64,000 nucleotides of DNA from contig NZ_LDJI01000011.1 of the NCBI RefSeq assembly GCF_001431415.1, positions 1 to 64,000 on the forward strand, given 5' to 3'. Below the pieces are notes generated by a model that was not told the DNA's origin, did not search any database, and worked only from the letters and a program-made list of their open reading frames with translations. The position numbers and the translations under genes are program-made. Source of the stretch: Stenotrophomonas humi. Its GTDB lineage: Bacteria > Pseudomonadota > Gammaproteobacteria > Xanthomonadales > Xanthomonadaceae. This document shows, piece by piece, positions 9,515 through 19,651 of this stretch (its first letter is position 1; each line of letters starts with the position of its first letter).

Positions 9515-11269
9515 ATGCGTACCCATTTCTGCGGCCTGGTCGATGAGACCTTGATCGGCCAAACCGTGACCCTCGCCGGCTGGACCGACGTTGCCCGTAA
9601 CCTCGGCGGCGTCTGCTTCATCGATCTGCGCGATCACGAGGGCATCGTCCAGGTCACCGTCGAGCCCGACAACGCCGAGGTGTTCGCGGTCGCCGCCAGC
9701 CTGGGTTATGAGGATGTGCTGCAGGTTGAAGGTGTGGTGCGTGCGCGCCATGCGGTCAACGACAAGATCCGCAGTGGCAAGGTGGAAGTCATCGCCACGC
9801 GCATCACCATTCTCAACAAGGCCGCGCCGCTGCCGTTCCACGCGCATGAGAATCCGGGCGAAGAAACCCGCCTGAAGTACCGCTACCTGGACCTGCGCCG
9901 CCCGGAAATGCAGCGCATGCAGCGCACCCGCATCAAGCTGGTGCAGGCGCTGCGCCGCCATCTGGACGCTCGCAGCTTCCAGGACATCGAAACCCCGATC
10001 CTGACCAAGGCCACCCCGGAAGGCGCGCGCGACTTCCTGGTGCCGGCGCGCATGCACCCGGGCGAGTTCTATGCCCTGCCGCAGAGCCCGCAGCTGTTCA
10101 AGCAGATCCTGATGGTGGCCGGCTTCGACCGTTACTACCAGATCGCCCGCTGCTTCCGTGACGAAGCGCTGCGCGCCGACCGCCAGCTGGAATTCACCCA
10201 GCTGGACATGGAGTTCGCGTTCGTGCGCGAGCGTGACGTGCAGGATTTCGTCGAGGACATGATCCGCTCGATCTTCAAGGAAGTGGTCGACGTCGAACTG
10301 GCCTCCGAGTTCCCGCGCATGACCTGGGCCGAGGCGATGCGTCGCTACGGTTCGGACAAGCCGGACCTGCGCATCGCGCTGGAGCTGGTGGACGTGGCCG
10401 AGCTGGTCAAGGGCAGCGAGTTCCCGGTGTTCACCGCTGCTGCCAATGACGCCGACGGCCGCGTGGTCGCACTGCGCATCCCCGGTGGTGCGTCGCTGAG
10501 CCGCAAGCAGATCGACGAATACGCCGCCCACGCCGCCAAGTACGGCGCCAAGGGCTTGGCTTACATCAAGCTTGGCGACAACGGTGAGATCAGCTCGCCG
10601 ATCCAGAAATTCTTCGCGGAAGATGCCTTCGCTGCACTGCTCAAGCACGTCGGTGCCGGCAACGGCGACATCGTGTTCTTCGGTGCCGGTGGCTACAGCA
10701 AGGTGTCCGACTTCATGGGTGCGCTGCGCCTGAAGGCCGGCAAGGACTTCAACCTGGTCGCCGCCGGTTGGGCGCCGTTGTGGGTTACCGACTTCCCGAT
10801 GTTCGAGTGGGACGAGGAGGCGCAGCGCTACGTGGCCCTGCACCATCCCTTCACCGCCCCGGCCGTGGACGATGTGGCGGACCTGCGCGCGCATGCCAAG
10901 ACGGCGGTGTCGCGTGGTTACGACATGGTGCTCAACGGCAACGAGATCGGTGGCGGCTCCATCCGTATCCACCGTCCGGAAATGCAGAGCGCGGTGTTCG
11001 AACTGCTGGGCATCGATGCCGAGGAAGCGCGTGCCAAGTTCGGCTTCCTGCTGGATGCACTGAACTACGGCGCGCCGCCGCACGGCGGTATCGCCTTCGG
11101 TATCGACCGTATCGCGGCGCTGATGGCCGGCACCGAGTCCATCCGCGACGTCATCCCGTTCCCGAAGACCACCGGCGCGCAGTGCCTGATGACCGACGCC
11201 CCGTCGCCGATCGCCGATGTGCAGCTGGCTGAAGTGCATATCCAGGTCCGGCCGAAGGCCAAGGACTGA
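9515..11269 (+). CDS. aspS: Aspartyl-tRNA synthetase
   Basis: A class II aminoacyl-tRNA synthetase of 584 residues that charges tRNA with aspartate. The domain order is bacterial: an N-terminal OB-fold anticodon-binding domain (from [16 protein letters not shown]), then the catalytic core. Motif 2 is [20 protein letters not shown], with TQLDMEFAF following. An inserted GAD domain lies between about residues 290 and 420, and motif 3 [16 protein letters not shown] lies near the C-terminus. The start at 9515 is chosen because the protein then begins like known AspS; the frame is open for 42 more codons upstream without homology. It stands alone, followed by a palindromic repeat. Confidence 0.97.
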   Translation: MRTHFCGLVDETLIGQTVTLAGWTDVARNLGGVCFIDLRDHEGIVQVTVEPDNAEVFAVAASLGYEDVLQVEGVVRARHAVNDKIRSGKVEVIATRITILNKAAPLPFHAHENPGEETRLKYRYLDLRRPEMQRMQRTRIKLVQALRRHLDARSFQDIETPILTKATPEGARDFLVPARMHPGEFYALPQSPQLFKQILMVAGFDRYYQIARCFRDEALRADRQLEFTQLDMEFAFVRERDVQDFVEDMIRSIFKEVVDVELASEFPRMTWAEAMRRYGSDKPDLRIALELVDVAELVKGSEFPVFTAAANDADGRVVALRIPGGASLSRKQIDEYAAHAAKYGAKGLAYIKLGDNGEISSPIQKFFAEDAFAALLKHVGAGNGDIVFFGAGGYSKVSDFMGALRLKAGKDFNLVAAGWAPLWVTDFPMFEWDEEAQRYVALHHPFTAPAVDDVADLRAHAKTAVSRGYDMVLNGNEIGGGSIRIHRPEMQSAVFELLGIDAEEARAKFGFLLDALNYGAPPHGGIAFGIDRIAALMAGTESIRDVIPFPKTTGAQCLMTDAPSPIADVQLAEVHIQVRPKAKD

Positions 11270-11300
11270 GCCGGGATCAACCAGGCGTGAGAATGCCGCT

Positions 11301-11347
11301 CCCTTCTCCCGGTTACGGGAGAAGGTGCCCGGAGGGCGGATGAGGGC
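11301..11347. repeat. Palindromic intergenic repeat of a type common in proteobacteria
   Basis: A perfect hairpin CCTTCTCCCG-GTTA-CGGGAGAAGG (11302-11325) is followed by a second small hairpin GCCC-GGA-GGGC and GGATGAGGGC. This stem plus 'TGCCCG.AGGGCGGATGAGGG' tail is a widely dispersed intergenic repeat in Xanthomonadaceae and other proteobacteria. It may also end the aspS transcript. Confidence 0.7.
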
Positions 11348-11397
11348 GCCGTGCTGTGGTTGTTCCTCTTCCTCCTCTTTTTCGCACTCCTGACCTG

Positions 11398-11913
11398 ATG
11401 AACATCCGTCGCGCGACCCCCACTGACGCTGCACTGTTGTGCGAGTTGGCCGAACGTACCTTCGTGGAGACGTTCGGTCATCTGTATCCGCCGCAGGATC
11501 TGGCCGACTATCTGGATAGTGCTTATCCGGTGGCCTTGCAGCGGCAGCAGCTGGAATCGGGCGAATACGCGGCGTGGCTGCTGGAAGTGGACGGGCAGGC
11601 GGCGGGCTTCGCTTTCGCCGGCCCCTGCGGCTTGCCGCATGCCGACGTGCAGGCCGGTGACGGTGAGTTGAAACGTCTGTACGTGCTGCGTGATCAACAG
11701 AATGGTGGCCGGGGCGGGCAGTTGTTTGCCGCCGCGCTGCAATGGCTGGAGTCGCGCGGCGGCGCGCTGTGGATTGGCGTGTGGTCGGAGAACTTCGGCG
11801 CCCAGCGTTTCTATGGCCGCCATGGTTTCGAGCAGGTGGGGGCCTACGAATTCCCGGTGGGCCGGGTGCGTGACAAAGAGTTCATCCTGCGCCGACCGGC
11901 CCAGGCGCGTTAG
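11398..11913 (+). CDS. GNAT-family N-acetyltransferase
   Basis: A 171-residue single-domain acetyltransferase. It begins IRRATPTDAALLCELAERTF, the typical first strand and helix. The acetyl-CoA-binding region follows a strand with LKRLYVLRDQQNGGRGGQLF (the R-x-x-G-x-G-type loop), then ALWIGVWSENFGAQRFYGRHGFEQVGAYEF, the hallmark C-terminal motif of GNAT enzymes. The acceptor substrate is not evident; small-molecule amines or protein N-termini are possible. The start at 11398 is used because it opens directly into the domain; the longer reading frame runs through the upstream repeat. Confidence 0.85.
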   Translation: MNIRRATPTDAALLCELAERTFVETFGHLYPPQDLADYLDSAYPVALQRQQLESGEYAAWLLEVDGQAAGFAFAGPCGLPHADVQAGDGELKRLYVLRDQQNGGRGGQLFAAALQWLESRGGALWIGVWSENFGAQRFYGRHGFEQVGAYEFPVGRVRDKEFILRRPAQAR

Positions 11914-12210
11914 GCGCACCAGGCAGCTGTATTGCCGGGGCATGCTCGGCAGCAGGTACTCAGGAAGCGCAACGCGCCCTGTGCCGTCTTCATATCCCGC
12001 GGAAAGCCGCTCTCCCCAATCCCTGCCTTCGTTACGCGAAAGGCAGAGCGGGGCATGTGCTTGAGCGAGGACATTGACGCTTTTCACTCCCGGCCTTTCG
12101 TGCAACGAAGGGCCGGCGGACAGGGCGAGCTTTTCGCACCTCTCCGCTGCGAATGCAATCCCACCATTCTCTGCTTGGCGTCCACCCCCGGCATCAGACA
12201 GACTGCATCC
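11914..12210. repeat. Intergenic stretch with two palindromic elements
   Basis: These 297 bases hold no supported gene. They contain an imperfect hairpin CTGCCTTCG..CGAAAGGCAG (about 12022-12046) and a stronger one, CCGGCCTTTCGT-GCA-ACGAAGGGCCGG (12090-12116, 12-bp stem with one wobble). These resemble the palindromes near 2568-2649 and may be REP-like. Confidence 0.5.
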
Positions 12211-12861
12211 ATGTCGCCATCCCCCAAGCGCCATCCCCGCGTCCTGTTGCTGCACGGCATCTGGAACACCCGCTCGTGGCTGATTCCGCTGGCGTGGCGT
12301 CTGCGTACGCAGGGCTTCCAGGTCGAAATCTTCGGATACCCCAGTGTTTCCGGCGGGCCGGATGTTGCCGTGCCGCTGTTGCTGGAACGTCTGCGCGGCG
12401 GCGGGCCGATCAGTCTGGTGGGGCATAGCCTCGGTGGACTGGTCGCGCTGGAGGCGCTGCGCCAGGCGCCGGAGCTGGAGGTGCCTCGCGTGGTCTGCCT
12501 GGGGTCGCCGTTGTGTGGCAGCGAAACCGCACGCAGCCTGGCGGACCACGGCTGGTCGGCCGCGCTCGGCCGTAGCGGTGATCTGCTGCAGCATGGGTTG
12601 CCGGGTTGGAGCGGCCCGGCGCAGGTGGGCCTGATCGCCGGCTCGGTCGCCCATGGGCTGGGCGCCTTGATGGGGGCATTGCATGGCGATTCGGACGGCA
12701 CGGTTGCCTTGTCCGAAACCTGCCTGGCCGGCCTGGCCGACCACTGCATCGTGCCGGCCAGCCACAGCGGGCTGGTGCTTTCCCATGAGGTGGCCGGGCT
12801 GACCGCTGCCTTCCTGAGGCAGGGGCGGTTTCCGAGCGAGGCGGTCCGTCGCGCGTCGTAA
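12211..12861 (+). CDS. Alpha/beta hydrolase (lipase/esterase-like)
   Basis: A 216-residue soluble hydrolase. The oxyanion-hole strand RVLLLHGIWNT comes near the start, the nucleophile elbow is GHSLGGL (Ser), an acidic residue lies in HGDSDGTV, and a histidine in SHSGLVLSHEV would complete the triad. The short form with a small cap resembles PGAP1-like or lipase-type hydrolases. The substrate is unknown. The start at 12211 gives a short basic leader directly before the first strand; the in-frame upstream extension crosses the palindromic region and is not protein-like. Confidence 0.82.
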   Translation: MSPSPKRHPRVLLLHGIWNTRSWLIPLAWRLRTQGFQVEIFGYPSVSGGPDVAVPLLLERLRGGGPISLVGHSLGGLVALEALRQAPELEVPRVVCLGSPLCGSETARSLADHGWSAALGRSGDLLQHGLPGWSGPAQVGLIAGSVAHGLGALMGALHGDSDGTVALSETCLAGLADHCIVPASHSGLVLSHEVAGLTAAFLRQGRFPSEAVRRAS

Positions 12862-12925
12862 CGGGCCCGAGCCGGGGGATCAGGTAGAATTCGCGTCCTG
12901 TTCCTGACAGATGTACGGCATTCCC

Positions 12926-13654
12926 ATGGGTAGAGGTCCTTCCATCGAAGGTCGCAAAAACGCGTCTGACGCGAAGCGCGGCAAGATTTTCACCAAGATC
13001 ATCCGTGAGATCAGCGTTGCTGCTCGCGGCGGTGGAGGCGACCCAAACAACAACCCACGGCTGCGCGTGGCCATGGACAAGGGCCTGAGCGCCAACATGT
13101 CCAAGGACGTGATCGAGCGCGCCATCAAGAAAGCCACCGGCGAGCTTGAAGGCGTCGAGTACGAGGAGATCCGGTACGAGGGTTACGCCCCGGGCGGCGT
13201 GGCGGTCATTGTTGACTGCCTCACCGACAACCGTGTGCGTACCGTGGCCGACGTGCGCCATGCCTTCAGCAAGTGCGGCGGCAACATGGGTACCGAAGGT
13301 TCGGTGGCTTTCATGTTCAAGCGTCTGGGCGTGCTGAGTTACGCGCCGGGTGCCGATGAGGAAAAGATCACCGAAGCGGCCATCGAGGCGGGTGCCGATG
13401 ACATTGCGGTGTATCCGGAAGATGGCTCCATCGACGTGATCACCGCGCCGGATGCATTCCAGTCGGTGAAGGACGCGATGGATGCCGCAGGTCTGCCTAG
13501 CGACCACGCTGAAATCACTTTCCGCGCGGAGAACGACATCGTCGTGGACGCGGACACCGCGCCGCAGGTCCGCAAGCTGCTGGACATGCTTGAGGACCTG
13601 GACGACGTGCAGGACGTGTATTCCAACGTCGACCAGGCCAGCCTGGAAGGCTGA
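12926..13654 (+). CDS. yebC: YebC/PmpR-family protein
   Basis: A 242-residue YebC-family protein. Landmarks are [20 protein letters not shown] at the N-terminus, [12 protein letters not shown], and [20 protein letters not shown]. The family binds DNA in some bacteria and has recently been tied to relief of ribosome stalling, so the precise role is open. The start at 12926 matches the conserved MGRGP; the upstream ATG at 12911 would add five unconserved residues. A -10-like TAGAAT lies at 12885-12890. It is placed just before ruvC, as in many gammaproteobacteria, but a terminator hairpin separates them. Confidence 0.95.
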   Translation: MGRGPSIEGRKNASDAKRGKIFTKIIREISVAARGGGGDPNNNPRLRVAMDKGLSANMSKDVIERAIKKATGELEGVEYEEIRYEGYAPGGVAVIVDCLTDNRVRTVADVRHAFSKCGGNMGTEGSVAFMFKRLGVLSYAPGADEEKITEAAIEAGADDIAVYPEDGSIDVITAPDAFQSVKDAMDAAGLPSDHAEITFRAENDIVVDADTAPQVRKLLDMLEDLDDVQDVYSNVDQASLEG

Positions 13655-13671
13655 TCCAGTCCCGGCAGATG

Positions 13672-13707
13672 AGACGGTGCACTGCGATGCTGTGCGCCGT
13701 CTTTCTT
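13672..13707 (+). terminator. Rho-independent terminator after yebC
   Basis: Stem AGACGGTGCAC / GTGCGCCGTCT (one G-T wobble, 9-base loop) is followed by TTTCTT at 13702-13707. It lies between yebC and ruvC, so ruvC may depend on read-through or its own promoter. Confidence 0.65.
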
Positions 13708-13721
13708 CCACAGGCCCCGAC

Positions 13722-14243
13722 ATGACCCGCATCCTCGGCATCGACCCCGGTTCACAACGCACCGGCGTCGGCATCATCGACATTGATGCCAGCGGCAAGG
13801 CACGGCATGTCCACCATTGCCCGCTGGTGCTGCTGGGCGCTGCCGATTTCCCGCAGCGGTTGAAGCTGCTGGCGCACGGGTTGCATGCGTTGATCGAGGA
13901 ATACCAGCCGCAGGAAGTGGCCATCGAAAGAGTGTTCATGGCCAAGAACGCCGATTCGGCGTTGAAGCTGGGCCAGGCACGCGGTGCCGCGGTGTGTGCG
14001 GTGGTGATGCGCGACCTGCCGGTCAGCGAATACGCCGCCACCGAGATCAAACTGGCGGTGGTCGGTCGGGGTGGTGCGGAGAAGCAGCAGGTGCAGCACA
14101 TGGTCGGGTTGATGCTCAACCTGCAGGGCAAGTTGCAGGCCGATGCCGCCGATGCGCTGGCAGTGGCCATTACCCACGCGCATGTGCGCGCCACCGCCAA
14201 CCGGCTGGGCGTGGACGTGCGTCAGGCATGGAGTCGGAAATGA
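13722..14243 (+). CDS. ruvC: Crossover junction endodeoxyribonuclease RuvC
   Basis: A 173-residue Holliday-junction resolvase that cuts four-way junctions after RuvAB branch migration. The four acidic catalytic residues are present: D8 in GIDPGS, E69 in VAIERVF, and D141 and D144 in DAADALAVA. The start at 13722 gives the canonical [16 protein letters not shown]-terminus; a longer reading frame upstream overlaps yebC and is not homologous. ruvA begins 10 bases after the stop, so they are probably one operon. Confidence 0.97.
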   Translation: MTRILGIDPGSQRTGVGIIDIDASGKARHVHHCPLVLLGAADFPQRLKLLAHGLHALIEEYQPQEVAIERVFMAKNADSALKLGQARGAAVCAVVMRDLPVSEYAATEIKLAVVGRGGAEKQQVQHMVGLMLNLQGKLQADAADALAVAITHAHVRATANRLGVDVRQAWSRK

Positions 14244-14253
14244 GGTTTTTAGG

Positions 14254-14841
14254 ATGATTGGACGACTGCGCGGCATCCTCGCCTACAAGGCACCGCCGTG
14301 GCTGGTGATCGACGTCAATGGTGTCGGTTACGAGCTGGAAGCGCCGATGAGTACGTTCTACGACCTGCCTGATGTCGGTCGCGAGGTCATTCTGTTCACC
14401 CACTACGCACAGAAGGAGGACAGCGTCTCGCTGTATGGCTTCCTGCGTGAGGGCGAGCGACGCTTGTTCCGCGACGTGCAGAAGGTCTCGGGCATCGGTG
14501 CCAAGATCGCGCTGGCGGTGTTGTCCGGGGTCAGCGTCGACGAGTTCGCGCGTCTGATCCAGAGCGGCGACATCACCGCGCTGACCCGCATTCCCGGCAT
14601 CGGTAAGAAGACCGCCGAGCGTATGGTGGTGGAACTGCGCGATCGCGCAGCCAATTTCACCGGTGGCGGCGCCCCCATCGCCGGGCAACTGGGCAACGAC
14701 CCGGTGTCCGAGGCGACGGTGGCTTTGCAGCAACTGGGCTATAAACCGGCCGAAGCAGCAAAGATGGCGCGTGACGCGGAAGCCGATGGCGATGATGTCG
14801 CCATGGTGATCCGCAAAGCGCTGCAGGCTGCGCTGCGCTGA
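14254..14841 (+). CDS. ruvA: Holliday junction DNA helicase subunit RuvA
   Basis: A 195-residue RuvA. The N-terminal OB domain starts [12 protein letters not shown]. The two helix-hairpin-helix motifs are [17 protein letters not shown] and [19 protein letters not shown], and the C-terminal RuvB-binding domain has [13 protein letters not shown]. RuvA tetramers hold the junction while RuvB pumps DNA. It follows ruvC closely. The partner ruvB lies downstream but is separated by kup (14880-16796). Confidence 0.97.
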   Translation: MIGRLRGILAYKAPPWLVIDVNGVGYELEAPMSTFYDLPDVGREVILFTHYAQKEDSVSLYGFLREGERRLFRDVQKVSGIGAKIALAVLSGVSVDEFARLIQSGDITALTRIPGIGKKTAERMVVELRDRAANFTGGGAPIAGQLGNDPVSEATVALQQLGYKPAEAAKMARDAEADGDDVAMVIRKALQAALR

Positions 14842-14879
14842 ACCCTTCCACGGCTGCTTGACGCCAACCCGAGATCGCC

Positions 14880-16796
14880 ATGTCCCACGCTTCCTCCGCC
14901 CCTGAATCCAGTGGGCATCACGTCAGTCATGGCCCCGCAGGGGGCATGGCGCTGGTCATCGGCGCCATCGGTGTCGTGTTCGGTGATATCGGCACCAGCC
15001 CGCTGTACACCCTGAAGGAGGCGTTCTCGCCGCACTACGGGCTCAACAGCGATCACGACACCGTGCTGGGCGTGTTGTCGCTGGCGTTCTGGGCGTTGAA
15101 CATGGTGGTCACGCTCAAGTACGTGACCATCATCATGCGCGCCGACAACGACGGCGAGGGCGGCATCATGGCGCTGATGGCGTTGGCCCAGCGCACCCTG
15201 CGCAACGGTTCGCGCACGGCATATGTGGTGGGCATCCTCGGGATTTTCGGTGCCTCGCTGTTCTTCGGCGATGGCGTGATCACGCCGGCCATTTCCGTGC
15301 TGGGCGCGGTGGAGGGCTTGAAGGTGGCGGCGCCGGGGCTGGGACACTTCGTGGTGCCGATCACCCTGGTGGTGCTGGCCGCGGTGTTCGCCGCGCAACG
15401 TTTCGGTACCGAGAAGGTCGGCAAAGTGTTCGGGCCGGTGATGATCATCTGGTTCCTGTCGCTGGCTGCCATCGGCATCTACAACGTGATCGGCACGCCG
15501 GAAGTGCTCAAGGCGTTCAACCCGATGTGGGCCGCGCGCTTCTTCGTGGAGCATGGCTGGCACGGCATCTTCATCTTCGGCGCGGTGGTGCTGGCAGTCA
15601 CCGGCGGCGAGGCGCTGTATGCGGACATGGGCCATTTCGGCGTGCCGCCGATCCGCCATGCCTGGTACTTCTTCATCCTGCCGTGCCTGGTGCTGAACTA
15701 CCTGGGGCAGGGCGCACTGGTGCTGGAGCGGCCGGACGCGGTGGTCAACCCGTTCTTCGAGGCAGTGCCGCAATGGGCGCTGTACCCGATGATCATCCTG
15801 GCCACGATGGCAGCGGTGATCGCCAGTCAGTCGGTGATCACCGGCGCGTTCTCGGTGTCGCGCCAGGCCATGCAGCTGGGTTACATCCCACGCATGCGCA
15901 TCCTGCATACCTCGCACGACACCATCGGCCAGATCTACATTCCCGGCATCAACTGGGGCCTGGCGGTGCTGGTGTTCGGTCTGGTGCTGGCGTTCCAGAG
16001 TTCGAGCAACCTGGCCGTGGCCTATGGCATCTCGGTGTCGGGCACGATGCTGATCGACACCTTGCTGCTGGCACTGGTGGCACGCGCGCTGTGGCCGCGG
16101 GCGCATCACGGCATCCTGGCCCTGTGCGTGCTGTTCTTCATCATCGACCTGTGCTTCGTGATCGCCAATGGCGCCAAGCTGCTGCAGGGCGCCTGGTTCC
16201 CGGTGGTGCTGGGCCTGGTGCTGTTCACGATGATGCGCACCTGGCGGCGCGGTCGTGAGCTGCTGCGTGATGAAATCCGCAAGGACGGCATCCGCCTGGA
16301 CACGTTCCTGCCGGGGCTGATGCTGGCACCGCCGGTGCGGGTGCCGGGTACCGCCATCTTCCTGACCGCCGACCCGGCTGTGGTGCCGCATGCGCTGATG
16401 CACAACCTCAAGCACAACAAGGTGCTGCACGAGCGCAATGTATTCCTGCATGTGGAAACCCTGCCGGTGCCGTATGCGGCGGAAGGGCAGCGTTTGAAGA
16501 TTGAATCGGTGGGCGATGATTTCCACCGCATCTACATCCGCTTTGGCTTCATGGAGACGCCGGACGTGCCGTTGGCGCTGATGCGCTCGTGCGACCACGG
16601 TGGCATCTACTTCGACCCGATGGACACCACGTATTTCGCCAGCCGCGAGACCATCGTGGCCAGCGCCAACCGTGGCATGCCGATCTGGCGCGACAAGCTG
16701 TTCGCCTTCATGCATCGCAACGCCGCCCCGGCCACCGGTTTCTTCCGCATTCCGGGTAACCGTCTGGTTGAGTTGGGCGCGCAGGTCGAGATCTGA
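14880..16796 (+). CDS. kup: Low-affinity potassium transporter Kup
   Basis: A 638-residue inner-membrane K+/H+ symporter of the KUP/HAK family. The first membrane segment carries the family signature [20 protein letters not shown]. About 12 hydrophobic segments follow to about residue 455, with landmarks [35 protein letters not shown] and [13 protein letters not shown] soluble C-terminal domain of about 180 residues completes it. Size and motifs match E. coli Kup. It lies between ruvA and ruvB, 38 bases after ruvA, and may be cotranscribed with them. Confidence 0.96.
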   Translation: MSHASSAPESSGHHVSHGPAGGMALVIGAIGVVFGDIGTSPLYTLKEAFSPHYGLNSDHDTVLGVLSLAFWALNMVVTLKYVTIIMRADNDGEGGIMALMALAQRTLRNGSRTAYVVGILGIFGASLFFGDGVITPAISVLGAVEGLKVAAPGLGHFVVPITLVVLAAVFAAQRFGTEKVGKVFGPVMIIWFLSLAAIGIYNVIGTPEVLKAFNPMWAARFFVEHGWHGIFIFGAVVLAVTGGEALYADMGHFGVPPIRHAWYFFILPCLVLNYLGQGALVLERPDAVVNPFFEAVPQWALYPMIILATMAAVIASQSVITGAFSVSRQAMQLGYIPRMRILHTSHDTIGQIYIPGINWGLAVLVFGLVLAFQSSSNLAVAYGISVSGTMLIDTLLLALVARALWPRAHHGILALCVLFFIIDLCFVIANGAKLLQGAWFPVVLGLVLFTMMRTWRRGRELLRDEIRKDGIRLDTFLPGLMLAPPVRVPGTAIFLTADPAVVPHALMHNLKHNKVLHERNVFLHVETLPVPYAAEGQRLKIESVGDDFHRIYIRFGFMETPDVPLALMRSCDHGGIYFDPMDTTYFASRETIVASANRGMPIWRDKLFAFMHRNAAPATGFFRIPGNRLVELGAQVEI

Positions 16797-16825
16797 CCGA
16801 CAGGAGCGAACGGAAAGGGTGATGA

Positions 16826-16896
16826 GTGAGAAGGGCAGCCGCAACGCGGTGGCGTCGCGGTTCGCGAGGCCGCTGAGGCTTCGTCTCACTTCTCAC
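16826..16896. repeat. Inverted repeat in the kup-ruvB gap
   Basis: Arms GTGAGAAG (16826-16833) and CTTCTCAC (16889-16896) enclose 55 bases in the 135-base gap between kup and ruvB. No T run follows. It could be a structured leader or a repeat remnant. Confidence 0.35.
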
Positions 16897-16931
16897 CCCT
16901 ATTCACCCGCTTCTGGCTTTAACATAGCCGG

Positions 16932-17969
16932 ATGACTGACAACCGCATCATCGGCGCTGGCGCCACCCGCGAAGACGAGGTGGCCGACGCCAGCATCCGT
17001 CCGCGCAGCCTTGCCGACTACCTCGGCCAGGCGCCGGTGCGCGAGCAGTTGGACATCTTCATCCAGGCCGCCAAATCCCGTCGCGAGGCGCTGGATCACG
17101 TCCTGATCTTCGGTCCGCCCGGTCTGGGCAAGACCACGCTCAGCCATGTCATCGCCAACGAATTGGGGGTGAGCCTGCGGGTGACCTCTGGTCCGGTGAT
17201 CGAAAAGGCGGGAGATCTCGCGGCGCTGTTGACCAACCTGCAGCCGCATGACGTGTTGTTCATCGACGAAATCCACCGTCTCTCGCCGGTGGTCGAGGAA
17301 GTGCTGTACCCGGCGATGGAAGATTTCCAGATCGACATCATGATCGGCGAGGGCCCTGCTGCACGTTCGATCAAGCTCGACCTGCCACCGTTCACCCTGA
17401 TCGGCGCCACCACCCGCGCCGGGCTGCTGACCGCGCCGCTGCGCGACCGCTTCGGCATCGTGCAGCGCCTGGAGTTCTATTCGGCCGAGGAGTTGACCCG
17501 CATCGTGCGGCGTTCGGCCGGCATTCTCGGCATTGATTGCAGCGCCGAAGGCGCGGGCGAGATCGCCCGCCGCGCGCGTGGCACGCCGCGTATCGCCAAC
17601 CGCCTGCTGCGCCGCGTGCGCGACTATGCCCAGGTCAAGGCCAGTGGTCATATCGACCATGCCGTGGCGCAGGCCGCGATGCATATGCTCAAGGTGGACC
17701 CGGAAGGCTTCGACGAGCTGGACCGCCGCCTGCTGCGCACGATGGTGGAATATTTCGATGGCGGCCCGGTCGGCATCGAGTCGCTGGCGGCGGCGCTTTC
17801 CGAAGAACGCGGCACGCTGGAAGACGTGGTCGAGCCGTATCTGATCCAGCAGGGCTTCCTGGTGCGCACCGCGCGCGGCCGCATGGCCACACATAAGGCC
17901 TACCGCCACATGGGGCTCAAGCCCAGGGCCGCGCCGACGGATCTGTTCGCGGAACAAGCCGATGAGTGA
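16932..17969 (+). CDS. ruvB: Holliday junction branch migration ATPase RuvB
   Basis: A 345-residue AAA+ ATPase that drives branch migration with RuvA. It has Walker [10 protein letters not shown] (61-69), Walker [11 protein letters not shown], sensor 1 GATTRAGLL, and a winged-helix C-terminus with [20 protein letters not shown]. The stop overlaps the start of ybgC by 8 bases (17962-17969), so translation of the two is probably coupled. This makes ruvB the first gene of the transcriptional run into the tol-pal cluster. Confidence 0.98.
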   Translation: MTDNRIIGAGATREDEVADASIRPRSLADYLGQAPVREQLDIFIQAAKSRREALDHVLIFGPPGLGKTTLSHVIANELGVSLRVTSGPVIEKAGDLAALLTNLQPHDVLFIDEIHRLSPVVEEVLYPAMEDFQIDIMIGEGPAARSIKLDLPPFTLIGATTRAGLLTAPLRDRFGIVQRLEFYSAEELTRIVRRSAGILGIDCSAEGAGEIARRARGTPRIANRLLRRVRDYAQVKASGHIDHAVAQAAMHMLKVDPEGFDELDRRLLRTMVEYFDGGPVGIESLAAALSEERGTLEDVVEPYLIQQGFLVRTARGRMATHKAYRHMGLKPRAAPTDLFAEQADE

Positions 17970-18384
17970 GCCCCGGTTCAGTTGGCCGACACGCATTTAC
18001 TGGGAAGATACCGACGCCGGTGGGGTGGTCTACCACGCCCGCTATGTCGCCTTCATGGAAAGGGCACGCACCGAATGGATGCGCGCCCTGGGCTATGGAC
18101 AGGAGTCCATGCGCAGTGGCGGCGGCCAGGTGTTCGTGGTTCGTGCCATGACCCTGGATTTCCTCAAGCCTGCCAAACTGGACGATGTGCTGACCATCAC
18201 GGTGGAACTGGCGCAGTGCCGGCGGGCAAGTCTGCTGATGGAGCAGGCGGTGTTGCGCGGGGACGAAGTGCTGGTCACCGCGCAGGTACGCCTGGCTGCG
18301 GTGGGTGCCGTGGATTTCCGCCCGCAAGCCATTGATGACACGCTGTACGCAACGCTCAAACCCCTACAAACCAAACTCGCGTAA
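17962..18384 (+). CDS. ybgC: Tol-Pal cluster acyl-CoA thioesterase YbgC
   Basis: A 140-residue hot-dog-fold thioesterase. The active-site segment is [20 protein letters not shown], with the catalytic aspartate at D18. YbgC homologues cleave acyl-CoA or acyl-ACP thioesters and interact with phospholipid synthesis enzymes; it is the standard first gene of tol-pal clusters. The ATG lies inside the 3' end of ruvB. tolQ starts 20 bases downstream. Confidence 0.94.
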   Translation: MSEPRFSWPTRIYWEDTDAGGVVYHARYVAFMERARTEWMRALGYGQESMRSGGGQVFVVRAMTLDFLKPAKLDDVLTITVELAQCRRASLLMEQAVLRGDEVLVTAQVRLAAVGAVDFRPQAIDDTLYATLKPLQTKLA

Positions 18385-18404
18385 GTAAGACTGAGGAAGA
18401 TCGG

Positions 18405-19184
18405 ATGATCGCTTTGCTTCTGGCCCTGCAGGCCACCGTAACCGAGGCTTTGCCGGCGGATGTCAGCGCCGCCGCCGCGCAGACCGTTGCGCAGGCCAGC
18501 CATGGCGGTGGCATCAACTATCTGGACCTGATGATCAAGGCCAGTATCCCGGTCAAGTTGATCGTGCTGCTGCTGCTGGCCGGTTCGTTCATCAGCTGGG
18601 TGATCATTTTCCGCAAGGCGCGCGTGTTCAAGGCCGCCGATCGCGAGGCCAGTGACTTCGAGAACCGCTTCTGGTCCGGCGCCGACCTCGGCAAGCTCTA
18701 CGCTGCAGCCACCGACCGCAACCGTTCGGTGGATGGCCTGGAAGCGATCTTCGAGTCCGGTTTCCGCGAATACACCCGCATGCAGAACCGCCGTGGGCTG
18801 GATGGCCGCAGCCAGCTGGAAGGTGCACAGCGCGCCATGCGCACTACCTATGCCCGCGAAGTGGATGGGTTGGAGCGCAACCTCGAGCTGCTGGCCAACA
18901 TCGGTTCCACCGCGCCTTATGTGGGTCTGGTCGGTACCGTGTTCGGCATCATGGTGACCATGCACGACATGATCAGCAGCGGTGAGCAGGCGGGTATTGC
19001 TTCGGTCGCACCGGGTATTTCCGAAGCCTTGTTCGCCACCGCCATCGGCCTGTTCGTCGCCATCCCGGCAGTGTGGGCCTACAACCGTTTCACCACCCGC
19101 GTGGAGCGCCTGTCGGTGCGTTATGAAACCTTCGCCGAAGAGTTCAGCTCCATCCTGCAGCGCCAGAGCGGCGCTGACGAGTAA
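18405..19184 (+). CDS. tolQ: Tol-Pal system proton channel subunit TolQ
   Basis: A 259-residue inner-membrane protein of the MotA/TolQ/ExbB family. It has three membrane segments: about 42-62 (IPVKLIVLLLLAGSFISWVI), about 168-190 (STAPYVGLVGTVFGIMVTM), and about 205-230 (LFATAIGLFVAIPAVWAYN). Together with TolR it forms the proton-driven motor that energises TolA for outer-membrane constriction at division. An N-terminal Ala-rich leader precedes the first segment. Confidence 0.96.
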   Translation: MIALLLALQATVTEALPADVSAAAAQTVAQASHGGGINYLDLMIKASIPVKLIVLLLLAGSFISWVIIFRKARVFKAADREASDFENRFWSGADLGKLYAAATDRNRSVDGLEAIFESGFREYTRMQNRRGLDGRSQLEGAQRAMRTTYAREVDGLERNLELLANIGSTAPYVGLVGTVFGIMVTMHDMISSGEQAGIASVAPGISEALFATAIGLFVAIPAVWAYNRFTTRVERLSVRYETFAEEFSSILQRQSGADE

Positions 19185-19222
19185 GCGCCTCCGCGCTTTC
19201 CTCTGACCGCAGGAGCCCAGAC

Positions 19223-19651
19223 ATGACCGCCGCCATACCCCGCCGCAAGCGCCGCAAGCTCAAGTCCGAGATCAACGTCGTGCCGTACATCGACGTGATG
19301 TTGGTGCTGCTGATCATCTTCATGGTGACCGCGCCGCTGCTGACGCTCAGTTTTGAAGTCGACCTGCCCAGTTCCACCGCCAAGGCGCTGGAGAGCAAGC
19401 AGGACCCGGTGATCGTTTCGGTCCGCGCTGACGGCCAGCTCAGCCTCACGCTGCCCGGCGCCAAGGATCCCGAAGCGATGGACCCCGGTGCGCTGCAGGC
19501 GCAGTTGGGCGCGCTGGCGTCGCAGGACAAGAACCTGCGCGTGATCGTGGCCGCCGACAAGACCGTGGCCTATGAAAAGGTCGTGTCCGCCATGGACGTG
19601 ATCAAGGCTGCAAAGATCGAGAAGGTGGGTCTGGCGACCGATGCACGCTGA
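19223..19651 (+). CDS. tolR: Tol-Pal system protein TolR
   Basis: A 142-residue ExbD/TolR family protein. After a basic cytoplasmic leader (RRKRRKLK) the single membrane helix INVVPYIDVMLVLLIIFMVT carries the conserved proton-conducting aspartate D24. A periplasmic domain follows (VIVAADKTVAYEKVVSAMD). A ribosome binding site AGGAG lies 9 bases before the ATG. Its 3' end overlaps tolA by 11 bases. Confidence 0.96.
   Translation: MTAAIPRRKRRKLKSEINVVPYIDVMLVLLIIFMVTAPLLTLSFEVDLPSSTAKALESKQDPVIVSVRADGQLSLTLPGAKDPEAMDPGALQAQLGALASQDKNLRVIVAADKTVAYEKVVSAMDVIKAAKIEKVGLATDAR

Noticed and set aside
9002..11434. An 810-codon reverse frame covering aspS
   Set aside because: Antisense to a conserved synthetase gene, with no recognisable domain.
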